Assembly (NCBI RefSeq): GCF_964355755.1 | Contig: NC_092670.1 | Location: forward strand, 17,547,201-17,611,200 | Direction of reading: 5' to 3' | Length of the DNA: 64,000 bases | DNA from: Antedon mediterranea | Lineage: Eukaryota > Echinodermata > Crinoidea > Comatulida > Antedonidae | In this document: piece after piece, positions 1-12,703 of the stretch | How the letters are laid out: each line of letters opens with the position of its first letter | Position numbering within the stretch: position 1 is the first letter of the stretch | Notes under the pieces: model-generated | What the model was told of the DNA's origin: nothing | What the model saw: only the letters and a program-made list of their open reading frames with translations | Database searches by the model: none | Position numbers and translations under genes: made by a program

Positions 1-152
1 ATGAAGCCACTCGGTTGTTTCAAACGAAGTAATTATTTTATAAAACTTTATCAGTTTTGATCGTTTATCAATTACTGAAATGGAATAAGATGAAACTTTT
101 CCATGAACTGTAATACCCTTTTCACACTGTATATAGCAGAACTCCAGAGCTT

Positions 153-2032
153 TCAACTCTTTCTTCACCAACAATGCTGTTATTATTAAGCTTTCTTCTC
201 TTATTGACGCCTCTAATTGTCCTGACCCGTCTTCTTATCTGTCATTTTGTAACTCTTTCTTTTCTCTGAGCTGCATCGATGAAGACTTTGTCCAAACTGA
301 ATTAACATCCATCAATCCCAATACTTCTACCGGACCTGATTTAATTGATGGTAATTTTCTTAAAGCTGCTTCTGCTATTATTGCTCCTCATCTTACCTTT
401 ATCTTTAATCTTTCTATCAATTCTAATTGCTTTCCCTCTGCCTGGAAAACGTCTAAAGTTATTCCTATCTTTAAATCAGACAAAAGAAATGACCTCAACA
501 ACTACCGGCCTATCTCTATCCTTCCCCTTTGCTCCAAAATTATTGAAAAATCTATTTCCCAACAAATCTATTCTTACCTTGACTTTAATAACTTAATATC
601 TACCTCTCAATCTGGATTTCATCCCCAACATTCTACCCTTACTGCTCTTACCAACACATATGATAACTGGCTTCACAATATCAATAATAAGAAACTATCT
701 TTATCGATCTCAAAAAAGCTTTCGACACTATTGACCATAATATTCTTCTTGCTAAATTACCCTACTATGTATTTTCTCCTTCAACTATCTCTTGGCTCCG
801 ATCTTATCTTTCTAATCGCTCTCATTCTCAACAAGTTCTTTTTGAAAAAACTCTTTCTTCCTCTGGTTTTCTTTCTACTGGAGTTCCTCAAGGCTCCACT
901 CTTGGTCCTCTTCTCTTTCCCATCTACATCAACGACCTTTTATCTTCTCTAATCTCTCATAACTCTAATCTACATGTTGACATGTATTATGCTGACGATA
1001 CCATCATCTACTATTCTAACTCCTCTTCGAAACTTATTGAACAGAATCTTAATAATGCTCTAATTCATCTCTCTACCTGGCTAAAATCTAACAGACTAAC
1101 ACTCAATATCTCAAAAACTAAATCTATGCTCATTGGATCTTCTCAAAAACTTAAATCTAACTCTATCACCCTTACTCTTAATGATTCTCCTATTCAATCT
1201 GTTACTTCTCACAAACACCTTGGAATCATAATTGACAATACTCTAACCTGGAAATCTCACATATCTTCCCTTTGTAAAAAACTCAATTCTATTTCTACTT
1301 ACTCAAACGTACCTCTAAATTTACAAACAAATCTTCTCTTCATCTTCTGTACAATTCACTTTTCCTTTCTAGACTTGACTACTGCTGCTCTGTCTGGGGT
1401 TCTAAACCTTCTTCTACCACTAAACTTAAAAAAATCCAGAATAAAGCTATCCGTCTAATACTCGATCTATCTCCCACTACACATCTCTCTCCTCATCACT
1501 TTTCCAGTGCTAAGACTCTCCCCTTCCATGAACGATACCTCTTTCAGCTTGCATGTCTATCTTTCAAAGCTCTACATCACTCTGCTCCACTTACTATCTG
1601 TCAGCTTTTAACTAAAGTTACTTCCAACGGCCGTATGAACACTAGACAAATTACTAAAGGAGATCTTCTTATCCCTTGTCCTTACCTTGAAATCTTTAAA
1701 CTTTCTTTTAGTTTCAATGCTCCTTCTTTCTTTAATTCTCTACCTTTAAGCATTCGTAACTCTTACAATTTCTCCTCCTTTAAATCTCTTTTGAAAAAAC
1801 ACCTGTTTCTCTCTCTCTGATTTTATTTCTTTTTATCCTTCTTTCATTGTAGGCATACTGTATTTTTATATTTATATATATATTTATTTTTTATATCTTT
1901 GTTAATTTTGTGTTTTTATAGTTTAATTTGTATTTACTGTTTGTATTGTTTGTGGGTCCCTAATGATCAGCTGATGCTGGATGGACAACCCTCATAAAAT
2001 ATTGTTAAAATAAAAAAAAAAAAAAAAAAAAA
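153..2032 (+). mobile_element. Dead non-LTR retrotransposon (LINE), RT domain and 3' end, poly(A) tail
   Basis: A 5'-truncated LINE of the CR1/Jockey type. Reverse-transcriptase blocks can be read in order: an NNYRPISILP block near 500-530, LKKAFDTIDH near 700-725, TGVPQGS..GPLLF near 880-920 and the catalytic YADD at 988-999. A C-terminal tail with a FFNSLPLSIRN-like motif lies near 1730-1760, and the frame ends at the TGA at 1818-1820. The reading frame shifts near 697 and again near 1330-1370, so no protein can be made. About 190 bases of 3' UTR lead into an A-run at 2011-2033. A 7-bp direct repeat, AGAGCTT, lies at 146-152 and 2033-2039 and may be the target-site duplication. It is short, so the 5' junction at 153 is tentative. 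The RT identity is clear; the clade is an inference. Confidence 0.87.
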
Positions 2033-2039
2033 AGAGCTT

Positions 2040-4155
2040 GTACAGTGCACACACCAGGGATTCAACACTTGCGTTTTGTATAGTGTTTGGCCCGGTGTGT
2101 GTAAGCTGCTCCGGAGTTTCTGCAATTCGATTTGAAAGGGGTCATAAGCCTTCGCGTTTACCTTTCAAGATTAAGGACATTTCTATAAACTTTGATCACT
2201 AACCTGTATGCATATTTTACTGTAGAAAACTGATGCAGCAGCAGTAGTAACAATGTTTATAATATCCTCATGTGACTGATCATGTGAAAAAAGAGAAAAC
2301 CCTTTAATATTCCACAATGACATCTAGACACAAAACTAGGAATTATATAACTGATAAATGATACTACTGTATTACATATCCCTTGTGAAAGTTAATAATA
2401 GAATGATTTGTATGCCAGTTCATAAATGAAGAAGGTCATAGGTCAAATGGTTTATAAGAAAGTAGGTTAAGGTCATATGCATTCACCTCTATACAACTTT
2501 TTGTTAGGTAAATCCAGACATTTTAAATAAGTATTTGGTAAACAATAGAAGAAGGATTAGGACCTTACTGTTCAACAGTTGAAAATAGATTGTAAAGCAG
2601 TTGGCAAACAAACAATTAAAAAAAACCCAAAGAAAAATCAATTTGTGAAATGGTCTATTTATGTTTAAAAGATGATACAGACACAATCAATTTTTATTTT
2701 ATATAACTTCAAAATGAGTTTAATTTAGAAAAGATTTTTTTTCAAAAAATTATTAAGAAATACAGTTGTTTTGTTCTACTACTAAATTGTCTTCAAACAA
2801 ACATGTACAGAGTACAAAGAGTGAAGTGGAATCGGGAGTGGAATCCAGTTTTAAAACAGTTTAAGTACTGTACAATCAGGTTATGATGTCACATTTTTGT
2901 ATTTCTTTTAACCTCATTCTTGTTCTCTTATTTCATTGATGAAAACTGGCCTACAGTACAACTAAATTCACCCAGTCTTTTTTGTCAATGTTTGTTTAAA
3001 TATCTGCATTGATCCTGCCAGTATTTAAACAGGACAAAGCAACAGATTGATAATTTAAAATTTGCAATAGCTACAGTATACCATGTCAATATGGTATATG
3101 TAATGAAAGTGAGTTATTTTAGGAAAGTTTAAAACAACAAATAGATAAACTCTAAACTATGAAACGATAACATTACTGTATATAACTTCTATTTATAAAT
3201 CACTGAATAAAAAAATTTTAAAAACTGGAGAAACTTACTATTACGTAGCTTCAGCATGTGATAAAGCTCCTAGTACAATATCAGACAATGAGAATACTAA
3301 CAACATGAGTACCCTAAAGCACTAATGACGTTGTGTTATCAACGAAGCCCTGTAATCAAATGCCAGCTAGCTAGGCAGGAGACCAATACAGGTATGACGT
3401 CAATTTCAAGTGCTCACAAGGGTATGCATTGCCAGTTGAGATGGGTAAAAAGCCTTCCTTGTTTTGAATTGGGTAGAAAGCATAGTATCCCTGTAGTTTC
3501 TGGAATCTTATTACGATTTCTGGGAAATCTAGGAAACTTGATGGTCTACAATGCAGTCTGGCAATCTACGGCACCTGGTGGATGCTAAGCTTTGTGTAAT
3601 GTCCCTTAAAATATACTATTAGTATTACTATAATAACAGCAAATTTTGGTTGATGACAAAATTGGAATATGATTAGTGTGTTACTGTGTAGTACTAGTAG
3701 TACTGTATTTACTGCAGTTGGTCTCAAAATTAGCCACATTGTAAATGATTACTGAAAAGAACAGTTTTAATGAGTATTATTCAAAATGACAAATGAACAC
3801 CATTTAATGATTTATTTCCAACTGAAATTTGTTCTGTACCTGTTGACTTGTAAACTAAAATCATCCATTATTAATTATCGTATTAAAAAAATGTAGTTGT
3901 ATATAATTTTGATGTGACCCTCTTATTTTGATAAATCTGGCAGACTAGTAAAGTTAAAACCATTCTATCTACAAAGGTATTTATTGTAAATACTTCAGCT
4001 TGAACCTTGTACTCCAACATTTATCATAAGATTATAAAAGCAACATTTCTTAAACTTGAATTAAAACAAAAAGCAAACAGAATCATATGAAATTATATTT
4101 AATAAGTACTCTATAAAGTAAATACTTGCGTGATATCAATATAGTTTGCATCCTC
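2040..4155. other. Gene-free AT-rich DNA
   Basis: No coding exon, RNA gene or transposon end could be supported. Open frames here (for example at 3325-3588 and 2504-2686) lack family motifs and splice context. The words TACTGTA and CTACAGTA are frequent. Confidence 0.5.
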
Positions 4156-4338
4156 TAAGCGTGGTTCCCACTAGCGATGCAACACAAGGACGTAACGCAA
4201 CGCAAGTGAATTGACCAATCACAAGCGATGGCTTATTCGCTTGTGATTGCTAACTGTCTATAACTTCGCTTGTCATTGGTTAAAATGCTTGCATTGCGTT
4301 TACGTCCTTGCGTTACGTTCTAATGGGAACCAAGCTTA
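4156..4338. mobile_element. Foldback MITE, family A (most complete copy)
   Basis: About 180 bp that fold back on themselves. The left end reads TAAGCGTGGTTCCCACTAG and the right end is its inverse, TGGGAACCAAGCTTA. Inside, the arms repeat as ACGCAACGCAAG / CTTGCGTTACG and as TGACCAATCACAAGCGA / TCGCTTGTCATTGGTTA. At least seven related or partial copies lie elsewhere in the window, so this is a dispersed family. No coding potential is seen. The superfamily is unknown because I could not define a target duplication. Confidence 0.8.
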
Positions 4339-5480
4339 AGGCACAAAGTCTACAGTAGATTAGATTAAATAATTTTATTCCTAAATTTATGAGAAAAAAA
4401 ATCTATGTTTGTTTTAGAAAAGCATGTGCAAAAACTTGTAAACTTAATGCAATAGGTTGGTGATATTGACTCCAAGGTCCTACGAAGATAACTAAGAATA
4501 TACAGTATTGTATACTGTATGGTTAAAAGTATGTATATAAAGAAGTTTGAGGCTGAAATTGCTCAACTACGAAAAATGTAACATATCCGGAGAACAACAA
4601 TTTAACAATAGAAATAGGAGGCGTATTGAATTTTCTATTAAAAGCCACCTAATGAATGGAAGAATAGGATATATAACACGCCAGTTCATCACAATACAAA
4701 TCAATAGTATAACTATAGATTCAGCATAATATAGATTCTCCTTGTACTTCTTTAGTCACATCACACGTTGAGCAGTAAACAACTTTGTTTATCACCTATT
4801 GTATACTGCTGGTCTATTCTTTGTTGGATATTGATACAACAATAACTTATGCTAAATTAATAATTATAATAATTATATTAATAGTATATTACACAAACCA
4901 GTAGTGGTGTTAGTAGTCCATGAGTGCTAGCTTACCTGTATACAGGTTTATACAGGTAAGCTAGGCACGATATAGACTACAATTATATTGAAATCATTAT
5001 GGTCTTAGGGCCTGTTTCTACTGCAAGTAAACAATCGATTAAAATAGAAACTATGTTTTCTAAATTTTCCATAATTTCTTGGCAGCAGAATTCAGTTAAA
5101 TGGCATCAAAATAATGGTTTAATGAATTGCAATTTAACCTTTATTGCTATAAGGGCTAGTGTATATTTGTATAGTTTATGTTATTTTATATTTTCTTGCA
5201 CAATTGTAAACCAGTTGGAAGTGATTTATTTGGGTAAATCTGTAAAACCAGCTTTGGGAGAACACACGCATTTTCTAATTTTTATAATACTGTAAACTTT
5301 TATGTAGAAAACTTGAGATGTCTTGATTTGGTTCACTTTAAACAATAATAAATAAAGCAAATCAATCTATCAACAGCAAATTAATCATTTATCAGCAATG
5401 TGTCAGGCAGTATTAGATGCCAGTAAAATTAGCAACAGACCAACAATTTCCAGAAATTTCTTCTCTGAGCTTTAAAGTGT
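4339..5480. other. Gene-free stretch with a near-perfect hairpin
   Basis: Apart from the hairpin at 4924-4968, nothing recognisable is present. The open frames at 4547-4729 and 4999-5295 have no motif support. Confidence 0.45.
4924..4968. repeat. Perfect 16-bp-arm inverted repeat
   Basis: CTAGCTTACCTGTATA at 4927-4942 is followed by a 6-base loop and its exact inverse TATACAGGTAAGCTAG. The match continues outward as GTG/CAC with a single unpaired base. Each arm holds CAGGTAAG, a strong splice-donor consensus, so donors face both ways. A hairpin in DNA or RNA is possible; no function is known. Confidence 0.75.
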
Positions 5481-5855
5481 TACTAATTGGAAACTGAGCA
5501 TTGCTACTGTAGTTGGAAACTGAGTGTTGCTAGTTGGAAACTGAGTGTCGCTAGTTGGAAACTGAGTGTTGCTAGTTGGAAACTGAGTGTTGCTAGTTGG
5601 AAACTGAGTGTTGCTAGTTGGAAACTGAGTGTTGCTAGTTGGAAACTGAGTGTTGCTAGTTGGAAACTGAGTGTTGCTAGTTGGAAACTGAGTGTTGCTA
5701 GTTGGAAACTGAGTGTTGCTAGTTGGAAACTGAGTGTTGCTAGTTGGAAACTGAGTGTTGCTAGTTGGAAACTGAGTGTCGCTAGTTGGAAACTGAGTGT
5801 TGCTAGTTGAAAACTGAGTGTTGCTAGTTGGAAACTGAGTGTTGCCAGTTGGAAA
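5481..5855. repeat. Minisatellite, 21-bp unit, about 17 copies
   Basis: The unit is close to AGTTGGAAACTGAGTGTTGC plus one T, and is very uniform apart from TGT/TGC and GTCGCT variants and one GTTGAAAAC copy. Because 21 is a multiple of three and the unit lacks stops in two frames, long open frames appear on both strands: a 7-residue repeat NTQFPTS on the minus strand and VASWKLS on the plus strand. These are most simply by-products of the repeat. The uniformity suggests recent expansion. Confidence 0.95.
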
Positions 5856-7072
5856 TTTAAGTGTCTTCAGCAAAATTTTTCTTATTCCCAAAATAAAATA
5901 ATATTTAGATCCAACCATTTTTGTAATGAATTACAGATATTATAAATTGTTTAGGTTTTAGTATTTGCAATATCTTTACAGCGACCATTTTGTAAACTGA
6001 TTGTTTAAAATTATCCACAGGCAGATAAATCAAATCAACATATTAAATACATGCAGCAGGTACACATTGTATTGCCTGAATCTGCATTAAGACGACAGAT
6101 TTCTATTTCCAACTCGTCGTCGATTCATGTCATTAAAGACACTTAAGAAAGTGGCACTTGAAATGCCAGAGCTGAATAAGCTTAAACCATCCAGGGTATA
6201 AAAATACCCTGGATAATTTGAAAGCCTTTATTTTGATGAGAAACTATTTTTAGATTTGTAAATTGCATGCAAGATCTATTTTTGGCCTTGTACATTAAAA
6301 GGAAGAGAGTAACACAAACAATCTATTGGTTGATTTAACATTTCAGTCTGAACGACGAAAAGACGTGAACAACAATTAATATTGTGCAGTTAGTTGATAA
6401 TAAAATGTGAAATAACACAACATACTGCAAGCACAGAAGCTGTGTGGTTTGGTACAATATGGCGCTTGGATTAAGGGGATAAAATCACATTTTTACTTAG
6501 AAACCAACACACAAATATTATATTAGCTAAGTAAATATTTAATGAGGAAATATTTATTTATCTATTCGATATTAGAATATTGGAGAATGTTTGATAAATA
6601 TTACAAATTTAGAAATGTTCTATTTCTATTACTATGACGATATGAATTATGGTAATCAGTTTTTTTTTAAACCATTAAAAAAACGTTTTTTCTTTTGTCA
6701 GCAGACACAGGCCCTTTATTACTTCTTTAAAATGTTATCACCTTTTTCAAAAACAAGAACATGTAAAGCCTCGTGAGCCTAGTGTACAATCCTTTTTTTT
6801 TTGCATAGAGTTTGATTGATGCAAAGGTCGGTGGGATATAAAATTAAAATACTTTATTAATCTCAGTATGTCTGAAATTTAGCCTACTGTAACTATACTT
6901 TATTGGCAATATAGGACACTAGTAAAATCACGTCTAAAATCTAACTAACTATTATGTTTTTTCTTTGATAAACCATGAAAAAAGAATTACTGAATTACTT
7001 GTTTGTGCTATTAGTTTTAGCTACTTTGTTAGCCTTGTATTGTAACATGTTGATTGTTCGAAAAATGATTTG
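5856..7072. other. Gene-free AT-rich DNA
   Basis: No gene, RNA or transposon end recognised. A short block at 6075-6215 holds an imperfect inverted pair (AGGGTATAAAAATACCCT near 6193-6210), which is a small hairpin only. Confidence 0.4.
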
Positions 7073-7143
7073 CTTTTGATTTGTCAAATTACTTGAGTTA
7101 TATGTGCGTCCTTGCGTTGGGTCTTAGTGGCAACCAAGCTTTA
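7073..7143. mobile_element. Family A MITE, right half only
   Basis: Carries the family A right arm: TGTCAAATTACTTG, then GTGCGTCCTTGCGTTG, and the end AGTGGCAACCAAGCTTTA. The left arm is missing, so the copy is truncated or has diverged beyond recognition. Confidence 0.6.
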
Positions 7144-7261
7144 TGAAAAAAACTTTCAATTTTATCTTAAATATTTGTTTATAATATGTACAGTAAATCT
7201 TCTTGGGCGAAAAAAATAGACAGTGCTATTTAATTACTGAAAAATATGGTAATCAAAGCTA

Positions 7262-7446
7262 CTGTACGGTACAAAATGGGCTACAGTAGTATAGTATACT
7301 GTACAGTACAAAATGAGCTACAGTAGTATAGTATACTGTACGGTACAAAATGGGCTACAGTAGTATAGTATACTGTACAGTACAAAATGAGCTACAGTAG
7401 TATAGTATACTGTACGGTACAAAATGGGCTACAGTAGTATAGTATA
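7262..7446. repeat. 37-bp tandem repeat with alternating variants, five copies
   Basis: Five units of exactly 37 bp. Variant 1 has CGGTAC...ATGGGC and variant 2 has CAGTAC...ATGAGC. The order is 1-2-1-2-1, so the array is a 74-bp higher-order dimer. Each unit contains the palindrome-like words GTATACTGTAC and CTACAGTAG. It ends at CTGTAGTCTAC. Confidence 0.92.
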
Positions 7447-9830
7447 CTGTAGTCTACTTCACACTGTCCTATTCACTTTTACTTCATCTTATTGAATAAT
7501 AATTAATGAAACAGTTAATCTTTCAAGTAATGATTCAAATATTCAGCCTATTCAACTTATTAACATTTTTTTTCATTCATTTTTTTTTAACATTCATTTT
7601 TTTCACACCAATGTTCTTCTACAGTAAACATTTATTCAATTAAAAATTAATCAGCTATTTCCATCTTGAATCAGAATGTCAAAGGTCATGCAACAATTAG
7701 GCATTTGGAGCATGATAATAAAGAAGTTATAGTGTAGTACACTCTACAGGTCTGGCATACCGCGTCGCACAACAATTCCATTTTTTTTTTCAAAGAGTTA
7801 AAAGTGCAATAGTAGCTTCAATCGTTAAAATTGAAGAAACTAATGCACGGCACACAATACAAAATGTGTTATAATCAACAGTATATTTAAGAATGTTAAT
7901 GATCATTTACCTGTATGTTTGCTCATCGTTGATTCTTCTCGTATTCTAAATTCCTGAAATAGATTACAATCCGTTTTTATTCCGTCCTGAGCAGAAAATG
8001 TTTATGTTCAACTAGTAGAATCCATGTATAGATCCATTCTACCTATTTAGTGTAGTAATTGCTGTAATTTTAATATTCACTCGTCGACTGATTTTAACCT
8101 GCAAAATGACACGATATAACAATTATTACATCGTAGATGTACAGCATTAGTATTTCATCCAAGCTATGCTACATCGCATTTTAGTTCATTCTCCAACATC
8201 CAAATCATGTATATAAAATGACTGAAGAACAAGAAATTGGGAATATCAAAACAACCATTCATTCCCAAGTATGCCTGAGTATACAGTAATGTTGTTGGAA
8301 ACAATTTTCTGTAAAATGACACAATTTTAGTCACAATTGACGTTCTATGATGTCGTCTTGACCTTGTACAACAGTCTCCTCATAACTATAAGCGTGAATA
8401 ATTCAAGCGTATACTTTATTCTTAAAATGTATTCGCATTTTCTCACTCTCTGTTGTCGTCAATAGATTTTAATCTTCAAAATGACACAATTTTAGTTAAA
8501 ATGAGTTGTTAATTCTACCTTCTTTTGGCAATTAGTTTTTCCAATGACCTTTATACACTAGAGTAATTGCCTCCTACTACAAACATCATTGGCATTGGCC
8601 TTATAAGCTGTAACTATAGAGATAGGCTTTCTATAAATAGAAGCGCTTCTTGGCATTTAAAGACTAACATAAAAGATGCTACAAATTAATGCAGAATTCA
8701 TTACATAATATTCAAAATTGTTTTGATTTGAATGTTAATAATAAAATCAATTTTCTTAATGTACTGATTTATTCAACCATCAAATCACTGCAGTACTTTC
8801 AATGTATTTTTTAAAACATTGCTTTTATGTAAATAATTAGTCAGATATTTTTTGGTGGGGGAATCATGTCGATGTTTACTGGGGTGACTGCTTTGTAAAC
8901 CTCTACATTGGAAAAAAAACTAAGTAAATCATTAGTATAGTACTATACAGTAGAGTAAATTTTGACACCAATAATCAATAAAATCTCTTGTGTATCAATA
9001 TAAAATTTGAAATATTATGTTTTTTAGAAATAGATTCAAATAACATTTAGCAGCACTGCTAGCAATTAATATTAATCATAAGTCATGATTTATTATTATT
9101 CAGTCAGTTACATAATAGTGTACATACATGATATAGTCATCAATAATAAAAGAAACGAGTTGATATTTTATGTACAAAATAATTTAGTGTTTTTTTTATT
9201 CCCTATAATAAATTAATTTATCAGAATTTATGAGAGCAACAGCAACAGTCGGTGTTCAGCAAACCATTTCAAAACGTACAAACTGTATCTATGTCTTAAG
9301 ATCTATGAAAATCTGGTGTATCTGCATAATAGATTGTATGTAAAGGGGTCTTCGGCCTCGGTATAGGAGTTTTCGAAGAAGCGATGCGGGGGAGGTGAGA
9401 CACGGAAGATGGTCAGACACAGAAGACGGTCAACCATGAATGCTGTTGGATGCCTTCCACGCCTCTAATAAAAGCTGTTACAATGTTACATGGCAAAATC
9501 ATTATTTTTGTATTTATTTCCTAATTTAAAATGTTTTAAAATGAGATTTATATTTTTATATTAATATTTTAAATTTATTCATTTTATCACAATGTGAAGA
9601 ATAAGTGTGAAAAAGTGCTAAATACACAGCATGTTGTCTATGTTACAACAGTAGCAACTCTGAGCACTTTCAGTCAAATGCTTTTGCTTTCAAATTTATC
9701 TATTTCTGGATATCATTATATTTTCCACAATTACCTAATATCACAATATTATGTGTTAGATGAAACTGTAAATATTTATTTTAAAATATTTATTTTAAAA
9801 TTTGAATTAAGATAATATATACAATGCAAG
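7447..9830. other. Gene-free AT-rich DNA
   Basis: No coding exon can be defended. The words ATGACACAATTTTAG recur near 8318, 8480 and 8110 in diverged form, a hint of an old dispersed repeat. A GC-richer patch at 9340-9470 is unassigned. Confidence 0.4.
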
Positions 9831-9832
9831 TA

Positions 9833-11115
9833 CAGTCAACTCTCCCAATACCGGACACCCTTGGGCGGGCATATATTTTCCGGTTTTTCGAAAGTCCGGT
9901 TTCCTGAAAACATATTTTTAAAGTCATCACGTTGTCACTGAAAATGCTTTAAATCACCGGTCCGAATGCTGCCCGGTACGGTCTAGCGTAGGGAAGGCCT
10001 AGGCTATGATTGTGTCAAGCTAGAGTTTTAATTAAATAAATACTGATAGGCCTAGGCCTACTTTATTAATATTAAGCTAATTCAATTTACCTTTTTTAAA
10101 AGTTACATTATTTACTGTACCAATAAAACATGTTCAGTAGTAAATTATTGTTTCTCAATGTGTTTTTAGCGGCAAAAAGGCCTAGGCTAGGCCTACGTAC
10201 GTACGGTGAACATAATTTTGGTAGTTTATTGTTTATCGCGAGCTAGCAGCAGCATGGGTGATAAAAATAGCAGAGCGGGGCTTTGATTGATGCGCATGTG
10301 CAGAGGTGTCATAATCAAATAAAAACGCCCACACCAGTCCTAGACCACATGTTTTTTAAGCTCCTTTATTTTGACGTAATTTGATAGCAATAAACGAGCC
10401 AAGCAATAATGACAATAATTAATTGGTAACATTTCAAAGTTTATTAACACTAGTTAAGTTAAGTTCATTCCGTTTACATTTTGCCATAATGATTTCCAAA
10501 TTTATAATGATGCACATTTTTAGTGAAACATTCCTTTTTAAAGTCCTATTGCAATTGTGAATTTAACAATAATTTAAACAAATCAAAGACACAAAGTGGA
10601 ATGTAAATTGAACTTTATTAAAAAACAATTGATATGCTAAAAAACAGGGAGTTGTTGTTAACTCCCTGCTAAAAACAATAGACATTAAGACATAACGCTT
10701 CACCGCAGTTCGATACGCAACAAAGCAATTGCCGCCTCGTGGGTTAACAATGAACTGACCTGTCAATCACAGTGTAGCGCTCCATGGCAACATTATTTGA
10801 TCGTACCGCGAAATTTCGCGCACTTCATGCATGGTCAGGGTGGTATATATGGTTAAAAGCTTGAATCCGAGTCAGCGACGACGACGTTACGTTGTTTTCG
10901 TAAATATTTGGAGTTTTTTAACTGTCAGTCCGGTTTTCAGACGCTAATTTTCGTGTTTTGTACTTCATAATTTGTCCGGATTCCGGAATTGGGCATTCCG
11001 GTTTTCATAATAAATTACAGTACATTTAGAATAGGGACAAATTGGGCCCTCCAAAAAAGTCCGGTTTTCCGTGAATTCTGGTTTTGGGAGAGTCCGGTAT
11101 TGGGAGAGTTGACTG
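9833..11115. mobile_element. Non-autonomous pogo/Tigger-type (Tc1/mariner) element
   Basis: The ends are inverted repeats: CAGTCAACTCTCCCAATACC continuing into GGAC on the left, and its exact inverse ending GAGTTGACTG on the right. Both sides are bounded by TA (9831-9832 and 11116-11117), the Tc1/mariner target duplication. The CAGTC.. start is typical of pogo-like elements. Subterminal copies of TCCGGTTTTC or close variants occur at both ends (near 9889-9906 and at 10930-11085), as expected for transposase binding sites. The interior has no transposase reading frame, so movement would need a helper. It contains TAGGCCTA-rich sequence. Confidence 0.88.
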
Positions 11116-11261
11116 TATATATATATATATATATGCAAATATTACTTTACTAAAGTATGTGATGTATGCTAAGAAATTCTGACTTCATCAAACTTAACTG
11201 TAAATGTTGTGACTTTAAAACTGTACTGTAAAAATAATCCAAATGTATTGATTTAATTCTA

Positions 11262-11645
11262 TATAGAGTATCACGGTGTGACGTCACAATGATAGAGGGC
11301 GCTGCATGGTTGCTAGCCAACCAAAAAATGCGTTCAGCGCTACTATGTTGATAAACAGTAAAGATCTATATTTCTATCAAATTATGTATCTTAGCTTGAT
11401 TTTTTTTAACTTAAACTGTAGTTGAAGAATAAATAGATTATTAAAAACAAATATTTAGTGATCTTTTGAAATTTTAGTTTGTTTTTATTGAGAATTATTA
11501 AGTTTTAAAATGACTACTTCAATAAGCCTATTCCAAACCATTGGTGACTTTGGAGTCACTCACTCACTCTGAACGCATTTTTGGTTGCGCTAGCAACCAC
11601 GCAGCGCCACCTACTGTTGTGACGTCAGCACCGTGATACTCTATA
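11262..11645. mobile_element. MITE with about 75-bp terminal inverted repeats
   Basis: The left end TATAGAGTATCACGGTG runs on through GACGTCACAA, GGGCGCTGC and GGTTGCTAGC to GCGTTC. The right end is the inverse of the same string with a few changes, ending CACCGTGATACTCTATA. The interior is AT-rich and non-coding. The ends begin TATA, so the target duplication cannot be separated from the repeat; TA is likely. Both ends contain GTGACGTC, a CRE-like palindrome. Confidence 0.87.
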
Positions 11646-12703
11646 GGTCTGATTCCAACATGAGGTTAAACTGTAGTGTCTTCATTTACTTCATATCATT
11701 ATCACTTACGCCTCTCGTCTTGCAACATGTAAAGATATAGCAACATGTAGATCATCAAAAAAAATATATATCATTGATTTTTAAAACAGTGCTCATGTTT
11801 TGAGGAGACTATACATGAATGAGTGTAGAGTATTAAATCAACCAAACAGGGCATTAACAATGGTAACTACTGTAAAAAATAATCCCAGATTTAGTTCTAA
11901 GAATAACCAACAAATGTGTAGACTATTACATTGTTAGTGGTAACAGTTAATATTATGTAGGCATTATTGTTCTTCAGATGCTTGTAAGGGGCAGATACAA
12001 AGATAAGACTTAATATCTTCCTTATTCTAATAACAATTATCTAAAAGGTCAGATAATTCTATGATGGTTGCAGCTAAACAGCTTCCTGATTTTAAAGATT
12101 CGTCTGCTTTCCCACATTAAAGTGAGGCTAGATTTAGCTCAGCACACATCATATAAACTACTCTGGGCTATCAAAAACCGATCTTGGGCTAGTATACAGT
12201 AGCACTTGGGATCATAAAATAGCTGATTTTGCTTTTTACGCAAATATATTTATGTATTTTATTTCAGTAACATATTGTAAACAGTGTTTGAAACTTTATT
12301 TAAAGCAATTTCAAACTATATCGACTTTATACTGTAAGCAGTTTCAAACTGACTATGCCCATATACTATTTTACTGAACATTAAAGTCACTGTCAGTGAA
12401 TAGTGTTCTTAAATTTCATTCATTTTATTAAGCATATTATACGCTTTTCTTTAAAGGTAGAAAAATATACTGTACTAAGAAAAATATAATAAGCAATGGA
12501 ATGTGGACTTGTACAGTATTATTAACTGCTACAAAAAGTTTTATTATGGCTTTGAATGGCTATCATCAAGAGACCAGAAGCTAATCAAATAATAAGAAAA
12601 CAAATTAGACAATAGGAAAAGAACAAATCAAAAAAGGGCATTTTATTTATGAACTTACTGAAGCTACAGTATTTCTTCCAATGTCAGTGTGTATATGAAT
12701 ATA
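11646..12703. other. Gene-free AT-rich DNA
   Basis: Nothing recognised on either strand beyond AT-rich low-complexity stretches. Confidence 0.4.

Noticed and set aside
345-952. Hydrophobic Leu/Phe-rich open frames in the first kilobase
   Set aside because: Out-of-frame shadows of the reverse transcriptase, whose T- and C-rich codons read as Leu/Phe/Ser in other frames.
5481-5855. CRISPR-like direct repeats
   Set aside because: Units are contiguous with no unique spacers, and the DNA is animal nuclear.
5472-5918. 148-codon minus-strand and 107-codon plus-strand open frames of repeated peptides
   Set aside because: Both are produced by the 21-bp minisatellite; no splice context, start context or family match.
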